Positions 27,111-35,541 of a stretch of DNA of 64,000 nucleotides are shown in pieces; the stretch's first letter is position 1, and each line of letters opens with the position of its first letter. Location of the stretch: the NCBI GenBank assembly GCA_905480645.1, contig CAJQRC010000012.1, forward strand, positions 1 through 64,000, read 5' to 3'. Made by a program: the position numbers and the translations under genes. The notes below the pieces were generated by a model. It was given only the letters and a program-made list of their open reading frames with translations, ran no database searches and was not told the DNA's origin. This stretch comes from an uncultured Tateyamaria sp. (GTDB lineage Bacteria > Pseudomonadota > Alphaproteobacteria > Rhodobacterales > Rhodobacteraceae).

Positions 27111-28733
27111 ATGTCGCAATTTTTAAATGCAAAAGCGGATCTCGTCCGTGATGCAATAGATGGGCTTCTGGCCTGCTCTGGTGGTGCGCTTGCGCGATTG
27201 GATGGTTACCCGCACATCAAAGTTGTTATACGCAGTGATTGGGATCGGTCTCGTGTTGCATTAATTTCAGGAGGAGGTTCTGGACACGAGCCATCTCACG
27301 CGGGGTTTGTGGGTCCAGGCATGCTAACTGCCGCTATATGTGGTGAAGTTTTTGCTTCGCCGTCGGTAGATGCCGTGCTCGCTGGAATTATTGCTGTGAC
27401 GGGAAAAGCCGGTTGTTTGCTTATTGTAAAAAATTACACAGGCGATCGTTTGAACTTTGGTCTGGCTGCTGAGCGTGCTCGCGCTCTTGGCCTAAATGTC
27501 AAAATGATTATAGTAGATGACGACGTGGCTTTACCGCATCTGCCTCAACCTCGCGGTGTTGCGGGAACTTTGTTTGTGCACAAGATTGCTGGAGCAGTTG
27601 CTGATAAAGGGGCCGACCTGAACGATGTTTTTAATGCCGCTAAAAAGGTCGTTGAAAAAGTGGCTTCAATGGGAAAAAGCTTGGACACATGCACTGTTCC
27701 CGGGTCGGTCAAGGAAGATCGTATTCCGGAAGGTAAGGCTGAGTTGGGACTAGGCATTCATGGAGAGCCGGGCGTTGAACAAGTTGATTTTGTTGGTGCT
27801 AATGAAGCGATGCATTTGGTCTTGGAAAGACTGCGCCCCCATTTACGGAAGGATCCTAGTGTTGTTCTGCTGAATAATTTAGGTTCAACAACTCCATTAG
27901 AGATGTCAATCCTCGCGAACTCTTTGGCGAATACAGGCATTGCAAGTCATATCGTTGGGCCTGCATCTATGATGACTTCTCTTGATATGCATGGATTTTC
28001 TGTATCAGTCCTGCCTGCAGATTCTGTGGAGCTCGAAGCATTAGCTAGCCCAGTGCCAATGGTTGCTTGGCCTACTATTCAAACTCTCGTTAAACCCACA
28101 ATCGTGGTTATGCCAAAAGGGTTAGAGCTACCCATATACAATCATTCAAATGATGATAGCATAAGAAATATTATTACTCATGTCGCTGATGTTTTGATTG
28201 AGGCTGAGGATCGCCTCAACGAACTTGATGCTAAATCAGGTGATGGCGATACTGGCAGCACTCTTGCTTCCGCGGCACGTTCTCTCAAACTACGCCTGAA
28301 TCATATGCCGTTAGGAGATCGCACAAAGTTATATCCAGCTATTGGTAATGAGCTAAGCCAGACAATGGGTGGGTCTTCCGGCGTTATTTTAGCTATTTAT
28401 TTTAATGCCGTAGGGGATGCTTACATAAATGGTGCATCTATTAATCAAGCATTGCAAAATGGCCTTCAAAGGGTCTGTGAAGTTGGTGGAGCCAACGTTG
28501 GTGATCGTACGATGATTGATGCTTTATCTCCGGCGCTAGAGGCGCTCGGCGGAGGACTGAAGGCAGCAGCGATCGCCGCGCGGGCTGGCGCTGATAGCAC
28601 TTCAAAGATTCATCAGGCTAAAGCAGGGCGTGCAGCCTATGTGCCTGCGGAGAATTTGAGGGGTAATAACGATCCTGGTGCTGAAGCTGTTGCGTTAGTA
28701 TTTGAAGCCCTTTTCAAGGCGGAGCAGTGCTAA
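27111..28733 (+). CDS. dihydroxyacetone kinase family protein, second paralogue
   Basis: The 540-residue protein is again a DhaK-DhaL fusion. The DhaK part has GGGSGHEPSHAGFVG and the substrate His in GLGIHGEPG (H217); the DhaL part has LDAKSGDGDTGST and TMGGSSG. The DGDTG loop resembles ATP-dependent dihydroxyacetone kinases, whereas the paralogue at 11018 has DGDHG. They also differ in linker length. It probably phosphorylates dihydroxyacetone, a tetrulose or another short ketose made by the upstream enzymes. The gene has its own promoter region with an operator-like palindrome. Confidence 0.9.
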   Translation: MSQFLNAKADLVRDAIDGLLACSGGALARLDGYPHIKVVIRSDWDRSRVALISGGGSGHEPSHAGFVGPGMLTAAICGEVFASPSVDAVLAGIIAVTGKAGCLLIVKNYTGDRLNFGLAAERARALGLNVKMIIVDDDVALPHLPQPRGVAGTLFVHKIAGAVADKGADLNDVFNAAKKVVEKVASMGKSLDTCTVPGSVKEDRIPEGKAELGLGIHGEPGVEQVDFVGANEAMHLVLERLRPHLRKDPSVVLLNNLGSTTPLEMSILANSLANTGIASHIVGPASMMTSLDMHGFSVSVLPADSVELEALASPVPMVAWPTIQTLVKPTIVVMPKGLELPIYNHSNDDSIRNIITHVADVLIEAEDRLNELDAKSGDGDTGSTLASAARSLKLRLNHMPLGDRTKLYPAIGNELSQTMGGSSGVILAIYFNAVGDAYINGASINQALQNGLQRVCEVGGANVGDRTMIDALSPALEALGGGLKAAAIAARAGADSTSKIHQAKAGRAAYVPAENLRGNNDPGAEAVALVFEALFKAEQC

Positions 28734-28957
28734 AGGTTACTTGAACACCAAACTGATAATTTTTTTGAAAATTAAATTGTCAGAATTTATCCTAAATCGG
28801 AGATGCGCCTGTATTTAATTTGAACATTAGTTGTCGATTGTCGGCTTTTAGGATTTATCGACAGTGATCTGGAGATTACTAACAAAATTTGACGCACGTT
28901 TGTAAAAACTTAAAAAATAAATTTTGCCAAAGTGGTGGCGTAAAGGAAGGATAACTC

Positions 28958-30013
28958 ATGAAATCTATAAAAGGACCTGCTCTATTTTTGGCGCAATTTG
29001 CTAATGATGAAGCGCCATTTAATTCTTGGGAAAATATTACCAAGTGGGCGGCTGACAGCGGCTACAAAGGTGTACAAGTCCCAAGCTGGGATGCTCGACT
29101 TTTTGATTTAAACAAAGCTGCAGAAAGCAGAGATTATTGCGATGAATTCAAAGGTCAAGCCGCACAAAACGGCATTGAAGTAACAGAATTATCCACCCAC
29201 TTGCAGGGCCAGCTCGTAGCTGTTCACCCAGCCTATGATGTTGCTTTTGATGGCTTTGCTGACGCTACTGTTCATGGAGATCCGAAAGCTCGGCAGGCAT
29301 GGGCTGTCGATCAGGTCAAAAAAGCAATTTCAGCATCAGCAAATTTGGGAGTTTGCCAACTTGCGACTTTCTCTGGTGCATTAGCTTGGCCGTATGTTTA
29401 TCCTTGGCCTCAAAGACCTGCGGGTCTGATAGAAACGGCTTTTGACGAGCTGGCAAAAAGATGGCGCCCAATTCTTGATCATGCTGACGATAAAGGAGTT
29501 GACGTTTGTTATGAGATTCATCCTGGGGAAGATCTGCACGATGGAGTAACATTTGAAATGTTTCTGGAACGTACAGATAATCATCCGCGATGTAATATGT
29601 TGTACGATCCTAGTCACTATCTTTTGCAGTGTTTGGATTATCTTGACAATATTGATGTCTACAAAGAGCGGATTAAGATGTTTCACGTCAAGGATGCTGA
29701 ATTTAACCCAACTGGACGACAGGGGGTCTACTCAGGCTACCAACCTTGGGTTGATCGTGCGGGAAGGTTCCGTTCTTTGGGTGATGGGCAGGTCGATTTT
29801 GGAGCAGTTTTTTCTAAAATGGCAGCGAATAATTTTGATGGATGGGCTGTCGTAGAATGGGAGTGTTGTCTTAAACATCCTGAAGATGGTGCTCGTGAAG
29901 GAGCGCAATTTGTGAAGGATCATATCATTCGAGTGACAGAACGTGCGTTTGATGACTTTGCTGATGGCGGTACCGATGAAGCAGCAAATCGTAAAATGTT
30001 GGGAATCTACTGA
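28958..30013 (+). CDS. xylose-isomerase-like TIM-barrel protein 3
   Basis: The 351-residue protein shows the metal-site residues of the sugar isomerase/epimerase TIM-barrel group: Glu in YEIHPGEDLHDG, Asp and His in LYDPSHYLL, His in FHVKDAEF and Glu in VVEWEC. GGAAGG precedes the ATG. It overlaps the downstream Gfo/Idh/MocA gene by one base (TGATG). This pairing repeats the 23219/22072 pair on the other strand, and the same two families are paired in many inositol and sugar-oxidation clusters. Confidence 0.88.
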   Translation: MKSIKGPALFLAQFANDEAPFNSWENITKWAADSGYKGVQVPSWDARLFDLNKAAESRDYCDEFKGQAAQNGIEVTELSTHLQGQLVAVHPAYDVAFDGFADATVHGDPKARQAWAVDQVKKAISASANLGVCQLATFSGALAWPYVYPWPQRPAGLIETAFDELAKRWRPILDHADDKGVDVCYEIHPGEDLHDGVTFEMFLERTDNHPRCNMLYDPSHYLLQCLDYLDNIDVYKERIKMFHVKDAEFNPTGRQGVYSGYQPWVDRAGRFRSLGDGQVDFGAVFSKMAANNFDGWAVVEWECCLKHPEDGAREGAQFVKDHIIRVTERAFDDFADGGTDEAANRKMLGIY

Positions 30014-31170
30014 TGGGTTCAGCAGCTGTAAAGAAACAAAGCCAGCGCATTCGACTTGGTATGGTTGGTGGTGGCAGTGATGCATTTATTGGTGGTGTAC
30101 ACCGAATTGCGGCTCGCATGGATGATCGGTTTGAACTGGTAGCTGGTGCTTTGAGCTCTACTCCTGAAAGATCGCGTAAAAGTGGAGAGGAGTTGGGTCT
30201 TTCTCGCATTTATGATGATTATACAAAAATGGCTCAAAGAGAAGTGCGTCGTAAAGATGGAATTGAGGCTGTAAGCATTGTTACCCCAAATCACGTACAT
30301 TACCTGGCAGCGAGAGAATTTTTGAAGCGGGGAATTCATGTCATTTGCGATAAACCTCTTACTTCTACGCTAGCTGATGCGAAAAAGCTTGTTAAGGCTA
30401 CAGAAACCAGTGAAGCGCTTTTCATTCTGACCCATAATTATACCGCTTATCCTATGGTGCGGCAGGCACGTGAAATGATTTCGTCAGGCGATATTGGTTC
30501 GGTTCGTGTCGTGCAAGTTGAGTATCCTCAGGACTGGCTATCTATTGAGCAGGATTTCAAACAAGCCAACTGGAGAACGGATCCTGAGCGATCCGGGGCA
30601 GGTGGCTGTACTGGGGATATAGGAACGCATGCCTACAATCTTGCATGTTTTGTATCAGGGTTAACTGTAAATAGTCTTGCTGCGGACATACAGGCTTTTG
30701 TTCCTGGTCGTCAGGTGGATGACAATGCGCATGTAATGTTGCGATTTAATGGTGGCGCGCGGGGTATGCTGTGGTCATCACAGGTTGCTGTAGGCAATGA
30801 AAATGCACTTCGCATTAGAGTTTATGGAGATAAAGGAGGTCTGGAATGGGCACAGGAAGACCCAAATTACCTTTGGTTTACACCGTTTGGAGAGCCTAAG
30901 CGTTTAATTACGCGCAATGGGGCAGGTGCTGGGAATGCTGCTGCACGTTTGTCGCGTGTACCACCGGGACATCCCGAAGGATATTTAGAAGGCTTTGCCA
31001 ATATTTACACAGAGGCGGCTGAAGCGATTATCGCTGCGCGAACAGGAACCGCTGTGTCCAGTGAAGTAATGTATCCTACGGTCCATGATGGTTTAAAAGG
31101 GGTAGAATTTGTAGCTGCATGCGTGAAATCATCCGCAAGAGATGCTGCTTGGGTAAAACTGGAACTGTGA
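30013..31170 (+). CDS. Gfo/Idh/MocA family NAD(P)-dependent oxidoreductase 2
   Basis: The 385-residue protein has the Rossmann loop MVGGGSDAFIGGVHR, the family motif as CDKPLTST (Asp instead of the usual Glu of EKP) and GDIGTHAYNLACF with the catalytic Asp/His. It is coupled by a one-base overlap to the TIM-barrel gene upstream. The longer glycine loop and DKP variant distinguish it from paralogue 1, so the two likely oxidise different intermediates. Last gene of the island on this strand. Confidence 0.9.
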   Translation: MGSAAVKKQSQRIRLGMVGGGSDAFIGGVHRIAARMDDRFELVAGALSSTPERSRKSGEELGLSRIYDDYTKMAQREVRRKDGIEAVSIVTPNHVHYLAAREFLKRGIHVICDKPLTSTLADAKKLVKATETSEALFILTHNYTAYPMVRQAREMISSGDIGSVRVVQVEYPQDWLSIEQDFKQANWRTDPERSGAGGCTGDIGTHAYNLACFVSGLTVNSLAADIQAFVPGRQVDDNAHVMLRFNGGARGMLWSSQVAVGNENALRIRVYGDKGGLEWAQEDPNYLWFTPFGEPKRLITRNGAGAGNAAARLSRVPPGHPEGYLEGFANIYTEAAEAIIAARTGTAVSSEVMYPTVHDGLKGVEFVAACVKSSARDAAWVKLEL

Positions 31171-31320
31171 TAATTTGAATGCCCTATTCCCTGCGTTGCC
31201 ACCAGAACGTCATTTATATTAGTGGCTAAACTTTTGGTTAATGCGTTTTGCGCGCACTATACCTACAGAACAGTTTTTTAGATTTCTGATTTTTTCTAGC
31301 GCAGGATGTTATTACAGCTG

Positions 31321-32199
31321 TTAATTTTTCTTGCGCTGCTCCCGCCAGAGGATCGTTAGACCAGAAAATATAATCAAGAAAACCCCTGGGAATAGGGTAT
31401 CAACTGGAAATTCTCCAAAAATAAACCAACCAAAGCAAAAAGCTGTTATGATGCCAAAATAACTAAACGGTGCAAGGACTGCCGCTGGCGCATTACGAAA
31501 AGCGAACATTAAAAATATAACGCCAAAGCCACCGCATATTGACATGCTGAAAATTAATAGTCCGTCTTCGATCGATTGAATTGGACTTAATTCAACAGAT
31601 ATAGCCGCTAATAAAATGGCGCCTAAGGCCGCAGCTATAGCTGAGTAAAGATACAGAATGGCACTTGAAACTGATTTGTCGAAACTTCTTAAAGTGACCA
31701 TAGAAGCCGCGTAGCATAATGCTGCCCCAATGGGCATTACGGCAGTCCAAGTAAACACGTCATATCCAGGTCGAACAATGAAAATAGCGCCTGTAAAACC
31801 GATTGCGATAGCACCCCACCTCCAGAAACCAACTTTTTCCCTATAAAAAATTATTGCAATTAAGACAACAAATACAGCATTTGTTTGGCCCAATGCTGAT
31901 ACTGTTGCTAATTCCAGATTAGCCAATGCTGTGTAAAAAAGGAGTTGCGCTAAAGCGACAAGTAAACCCCTTCCAAACGCGAGTTTCCATTGTTTTATTT
32001 TATATGCATCAAGATTAAGACTGAGTTCCCGAGTGTAGGCCAAAAGAGCAATAGTAGGAAGAATCCCTACAACATTTCTGTAAACTGAAAGTTCCTGCGG
32101 GGAATAGTGGACTGAAAGAATCCGTACATGTACAGCCATTAAATCGAAACAAACATAGGCTAATAAACATACAAGAATTGCTCGAATATTAGACGTCAC
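31321..32199 (-). CDS. DMT (EamA) family transporter
   Basis: The 292-residue protein has ten hydrophobic segments in two five-helix EamA repeats, with the typical YRNVVGILPTIALLAYTRE and ALGQTNAVFVVLIAIIFYREKVG regions. The start is GTG with GGGG upstream. Substrates of the family range from amino acids and metabolites to nucleotide sugars and cannot be assigned here. It stands alone on the minus strand, divergent from the Gate-domain gene, and ends facing the dehydrogenase gene. Confidence 0.88.
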   Translation of the reverse strand: MTSNIRAILVCLLAYVCFDLMAVHVRILSVHYSPQELSVYRNVVGILPTIALLAYTRELSLNLDAYKIKQWKLAFGRGLLVALAQLLFYTALANLELATVSALGQTNAVFVVLIAIIFYREKVGFWRWGAIAIGFTGAIFIVRPGYDVFTWTAVMPIGAALCYAASMVTLRSFDKSVSSAILYLYSAIAAALGAILLAAISVELSPIQSIEDGLLIFSMSICGGFGVIFLMFAFRNAPAAVLAPFSYFGIITAFCFGWFIFGEFPVDTLFPGVFLIIFSGLTILWREQRKKN

Positions 32200-32554
32200 T
32201 TGACCCCAAACTCAAAAGCAAATGAGCCTTTGGCTTGCAAGCATTCTTCCTCAAAACTAATAAAGTCAAGTAAACGAGATTAAGATTGGCGAGTTTTGAG
32301 TTGTCGCAATGAATGCTGTTATTCGTTAACCAAGCATTTCCTATCATCGATGACTTGTTTTACTTTTATGGGCGAGTTCGGCACCACACTTTTGACCCAT
32401 ACAATTTTTTACAAGTGCGGCGAAAATACTGAGTCTAGACCCCAGTTATGAACACAGTTATTCTGATAGAACAGTGCTATAGGAAAAAATGGCGAGAGAA
32501 ACAAACACCCTCAGTCAGCATCACGCGCACAGGATTATCCGTGAGTAAAAAGAG
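32200..32554. other. 355-bp gene-free divergent promoter region
   Basis: Sits between the DMT transporter and the Gate-domain gene. AT-rich, no RNA gene, convincing operator or small gene seen. Confidence 0.5.
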
Positions 32555-33547
32555 ATGACTTTATTTTCGATTGATCTTAAAGGACTTACTCAAGACATCA
32601 TTATAGTGTCTTGGTCCTTGTTTCGAGTGATGATCCCCACTCTGATCATAGTAAAAATTGCGCAAGATCTGGGTGCGGTTGATACTATTGATATCTGGCT
32701 CAAACCGGTCATTGAATTGATTGGTTTGCCAGCATCGTTATCTATCGTGCTTACAACAACTATGCTGACCAATCCCTATGCAGGATTGATCGTTCTGGCT
32801 TCTGTGGATTTGCCTTTAGGGCTTAGTGTTGCAGAAACGAGCATTCTTGCGAGCTTTATGTTATTCGCCCATGCATTACCCGTTGAAGCGGTTATTTCTC
32901 GCCAAGCGGGAACTAAAATAATTTTCGTTGTTTTCTTGCGGGTTGTCACAGCCATAATTTTTTGTTTTCTATTAAATCAGATTTTAACCAAGTTTGATTT
33001 GTTGCAGCAAACTGCCCTGATACATCTTCCTGAATTTCAAGTTGCGCCGTCATGGTTTGAATGGAGTGTGGATCAGGTGAAAGGTCTAATTTTTGTTCAA
33101 ATTGTGATCATTGCGTTATTAACGGCGCTTGCAATCCTTAAAGCCCTTGGCATTGAAAGTTTGATGGCTCTGTGTATGCGCCCTTTCTTAAACTTGCTTA
33201 AAATAGATGAAAATGCCTCAACAATTATGGTTGTCGGGTTAACCCTTGGCTTGGGATTTGGTGGTGGTCTTATGATTAAGGAAGTGAAAGCCGGCCATGT
33301 TGATAAGATGCAGGCCTTAAGTGCTTTGGTATTCATCAATTTATTTCACTCGGTTTTTGAAGATACAGCTTTAATGATGCTTCTCGGGCCTAGTTTGATA
33401 GTAATTTTGGGAGCTCGCTTTCTATTTTGTTTATTGGTTGCCTATATATTGATTGCAAGCTTCCGGAGCTTGCCTTGGTTTGTTGTGAAATGGGTCTGCG
33501 TGAATACAAAATGCTTCCCCGAGTTTACCAAGCGGCTGTCTCAATAG
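32555..33547 (+). CDS. nucleoside-recognition (Gate) domain membrane protein, internally duplicated
   Basis: The 330-residue membrane protein contains two similar halves (about residues 15-150 and 170-310), each with a helix, a Leu-Pro or Leu-Lys turn and a GxG-rich membrane segment, as in the Gate domain of nucleoside transporters and the SpmA/SpmB or YjiH proteins. The halves carry IELIGLPASLSIVLTTTM and LNLLKIDENASTIMVV at equivalent places. It probably forms a small-molecule permease or a transporter core; the substrate is unknown. No operon partner. Confidence 0.65.
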   Translation: MTLFSIDLKGLTQDIIIVSWSLFRVMIPTLIIVKIAQDLGAVDTIDIWLKPVIELIGLPASLSIVLTTTMLTNPYAGLIVLASVDLPLGLSVAETSILASFMLFAHALPVEAVISRQAGTKIIFVVFLRVVTAIIFCFLLNQILTKFDLLQQTALIHLPEFQVAPSWFEWSVDQVKGLIFVQIVIIALLTALAILKALGIESLMALCMRPFLNLLKIDENASTIMVVGLTLGLGFGGGLMIKEVKAGHVDKMQALSALVFINLFHSVFEDTALMMLLGPSLIVILGARFLFCLLVAYILIASFRSLPWFVVKWVCVNTKCFPEFTKRLSQ

Positions 33548-33902
33548 GGATCCTTTAAACATAAGAATAATCGATGCAATTTCAATCTTAGCTGACAATT
33601 CACAGCATCTTGAAATCTAATTAGCCTGATGGTGACAAAGCTCTTTATTTTCGCTGTAGAGGCAAGGCTTTTTCTGGGTTTTATCTTGCATATAAATAAT
33701 TGTTTTAAATAAACTAAATTATACCGCATTCCATCCAATAAAATGAAATGGGAATTAGTGTCTGCACATCACTGCCTTTTGTAATTGTAAACTGCTTGAC
33801 TAAGAAGGACGACGTGAAAATGTAGGAGCCAAAAATAATCCTGACATTAATTTTGACCAGTACTGAATTGATATCAAATTATTTTATTTAAATACCGTAT
33901 GA
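33548..33902. other. 355-bp gene-free region with dispersed repeat copy
   Basis: Lies between convergent genes. A minus-strand ORF here has a basic, unlikely composition and was rejected. The region holds copy 2 of the 21-bp repeat. Confidence 0.5.
33715..33735 (+). repeat. 21-bp dispersed repeat, copy 2
   Basis: Matches 188-208 at 20 of 21 bases, in gene-free DNA 33 kb away. Confidence 0.45.
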
Positions 33903-34589
33903 TTAGACGACATTCACCTGTAGACTACCCAATCCATCAACAGTCATGATCATAATATCGCCTTTTTCCACTGCCCCGACACCTGATGGTGTCCCTGATT
34001 GAATAATATCACCAGCAGCCAATTCGAAATATTCACTTAGATATGAAATCATTTCAGGGACTTTCCATATCATTTGATTTAAATTTCCCGTTTGCCTTGT
34101 CTCTCCATTGACAGTTAAACTTAAATTTCCCTCAAAAGGGTGGCCTAGAGATGACACTGGCAGGACCGGACCACAAGGCGCTGACCTTTCGAAAGCCTTA
34201 CCTATTTCCCAAGGCCGGCCCATTTTTTTCATTTCGCCCTGAAGATCACGGCGGGTCATATCCAGCGATAATCCATAACCATAGACATGATCCAAAGCAC
34301 TCTCAACGGTTATATTGGTGCCACCAGATTTCAAGGCTATGTATACTTCTGCCTCGTGATGTACATCAGAACTATGCGGTGGATACGGAAAATTTCCTGA
34401 TGGATCAAGATTATTGGGATTTTTTTGAAAGAAAAAAGGTGGCTCACGGTCAGGGTCATGACCCATCTCGATTGCATGAGCGGCATAGTTTCGGCCAATA
34501 CAATATACTCGACGCACTGGAAACAGATCATCAGTCCCATCAATGGGCAGTCCAATGATTTGCGGTGGACTGATTACATAATTGGGCAT
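33903..34589 (-). CDS. fumarylacetoacetate hydrolase family protein 1 (acylpyruvase-like)
   Basis: The 228-residue protein is the short, catalytic-domain-only form of the FAH family. CIGRNYAAHAIEMG opens the fold; metal ligands are in HHEAEVYIAL and in LSLDMTRRDLQ; QSGTPSGVGAV closes the active site. Length and motifs are like fumarylpyruvate or acylpyruvate hydrolases. GGAG precedes the ATG. It is divergent from a GntR regulator, and a second FAH enzyme ends the facing transporter operon, suggesting a pathway that makes a 2,4-dioxo acid. Confidence 0.88.
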   Translation of the reverse strand: MPNYVISPPQIIGLPIDGTDDLFPVRRVYCIGRNYAAHAIEMGHDPDREPPFFFQKNPNNLDPSGNFPYPPHSSDVHHEAEVYIALKSGGTNITVESALDHVYGYGLSLDMTRRDLQGEMKKMGRPWEIGKAFERSAPCGPVLPVSSLGHPFEGNLSLTVNGETRQTGNLNQMIWKVPEMISYLSEYFELAAGDIIQSGTPSGVGAVEKGDIMIMTVDGLGSLQVNVV

Positions 34590-34636
34590 CTTTATCTCCA
34601 GATTCGTAGGTTTGATAATCTAGAATTACACTATTT

Positions 34637-34676
34637 CCAATTTAAATCAATCGAAACCAATTCAAACCAATTTTAC
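34637..34676. repeat. four phased CCAATT-type direct repeats in divergent promoter
   Basis: CCAATTTAAAT, CAATCGAAA, CCAATTCAAA and CCAATTTTAC follow each other without gaps at 9-11 base spacing between the FAH gene and the GntR gene. The helical phasing suggests bending or cooperative binding by the GntR protein. Confidence 0.5.
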
Positions 34677-34711
34677 TAAATTTGTAGTTCTAGCTTGCAA
34701 TACCTCCTCAA

Positions 34712-35458
34712 ATGAGCCACAATAATTCCAATGTAGTCGAATTGGTTGACCAATATATGACAATAGCAATGTTAAAAATGCCCGAAATACGGGCACATGT
34801 TGACACGGTCACGGCCTTACGTGCCTTTATTAAGGCTGGGGAATATCGGCCAGGCGATCGACTGCCATCAGAACGTGATTTGATCGGCAGGTTGGCGCTA
34901 ACTCGGTCCGCTCTTCGTAAAGCGTTTGATGTACTGGAGCGTGAAGGATCCATCTGGCGTCATGTTGGAAAAGGTACTTTCGTTGCTTCGACCGAACCGC
35001 AAAATGGTAGCGGTTCACTTGCCGAACTGATCCTTCAAGTCACTCCGATCACCTTGATGCGTGCCCGGTTATCCTTAGAACCCGCCATCGCGCGCGAAGC
35101 TGCGATCAACGCATCAGAAGACGCAATTTCAAGTCTAACTATGATCAGTCAGCGTACTCAGGCGGCAGATAACTGGGATGATTATGAGCTATTTGATGAC
35201 CAGTTCCACCGCGCAATTGGAATCTCGGCGGAAAATCCGTTGCTTTTGTCTCTATTTGATCACCTAAATGCTGTGCGGCGTGGTGTGGCTTGGAAGACGG
35301 TTGTGCGCTCTTCTGTGCGCCCAGCTTGCGATCATACTAGTTTTGCCGAACATGACAAAATTTTGGCGGGGATCGAGGCGCGTGACCCATCTGCCGCTCA
35401 TGCGGCGATGCGAACGCACTTGGTTTCAGTTTCTAACAGATTATTTGGCGATGCATAA
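34712..35458 (+). CDS. GntR family (FadR subfamily) transcriptional regulator
   Basis: The 248-residue protein has an N-terminal winged helix (about 25-95; YRPGDRLPSERDLIGRLALTRSALRKAFDVLEREG) and an all-helical FCD ligand domain whose metal-site histidines can be seen in FDDQFHRAIG and FAEHDKIL. Such proteins sense small carboxylic acids. It lies between the divergent FAH gene and an importer operon and probably controls both. No clear Shine-Dalgarno sequence precedes the ATG, so the start could be further downstream. Confidence 0.9.
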   Translation: MSHNNSNVVELVDQYMTIAMLKMPEIRAHVDTVTALRAFIKAGEYRPGDRLPSERDLIGRLALTRSALRKAFDVLEREGSIWRHVGKGTFVASTEPQNGSGSLAELILQVTPITLMRARLSLEPAIAREAAINASEDAISSLTMISQRTQAADNWDDYELFDDQFHRAIGISAENPLLLSLFDHLNAVRRGVAWKTVVRSSVRPACDHTSFAEHDKILAGIEARDPSAAHAAMRTHLVSVSNRLFGDA

Positions 35459-35541
35459 AAATAAAAATTGATGCCTATAAATAGAGTAAAAAATCGAAGT
35501 CGAACTAGGACCTGTAACTGTAAAAATCTGGGAGTAGAAAC

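Noticed and set aside
33541-33738. 65-codon minus-strand ORF in the gap after the Gate-domain gene
   Set aside because: Basic, irregular composition, overlap with the end of the neighbouring gene and no ribosome site.
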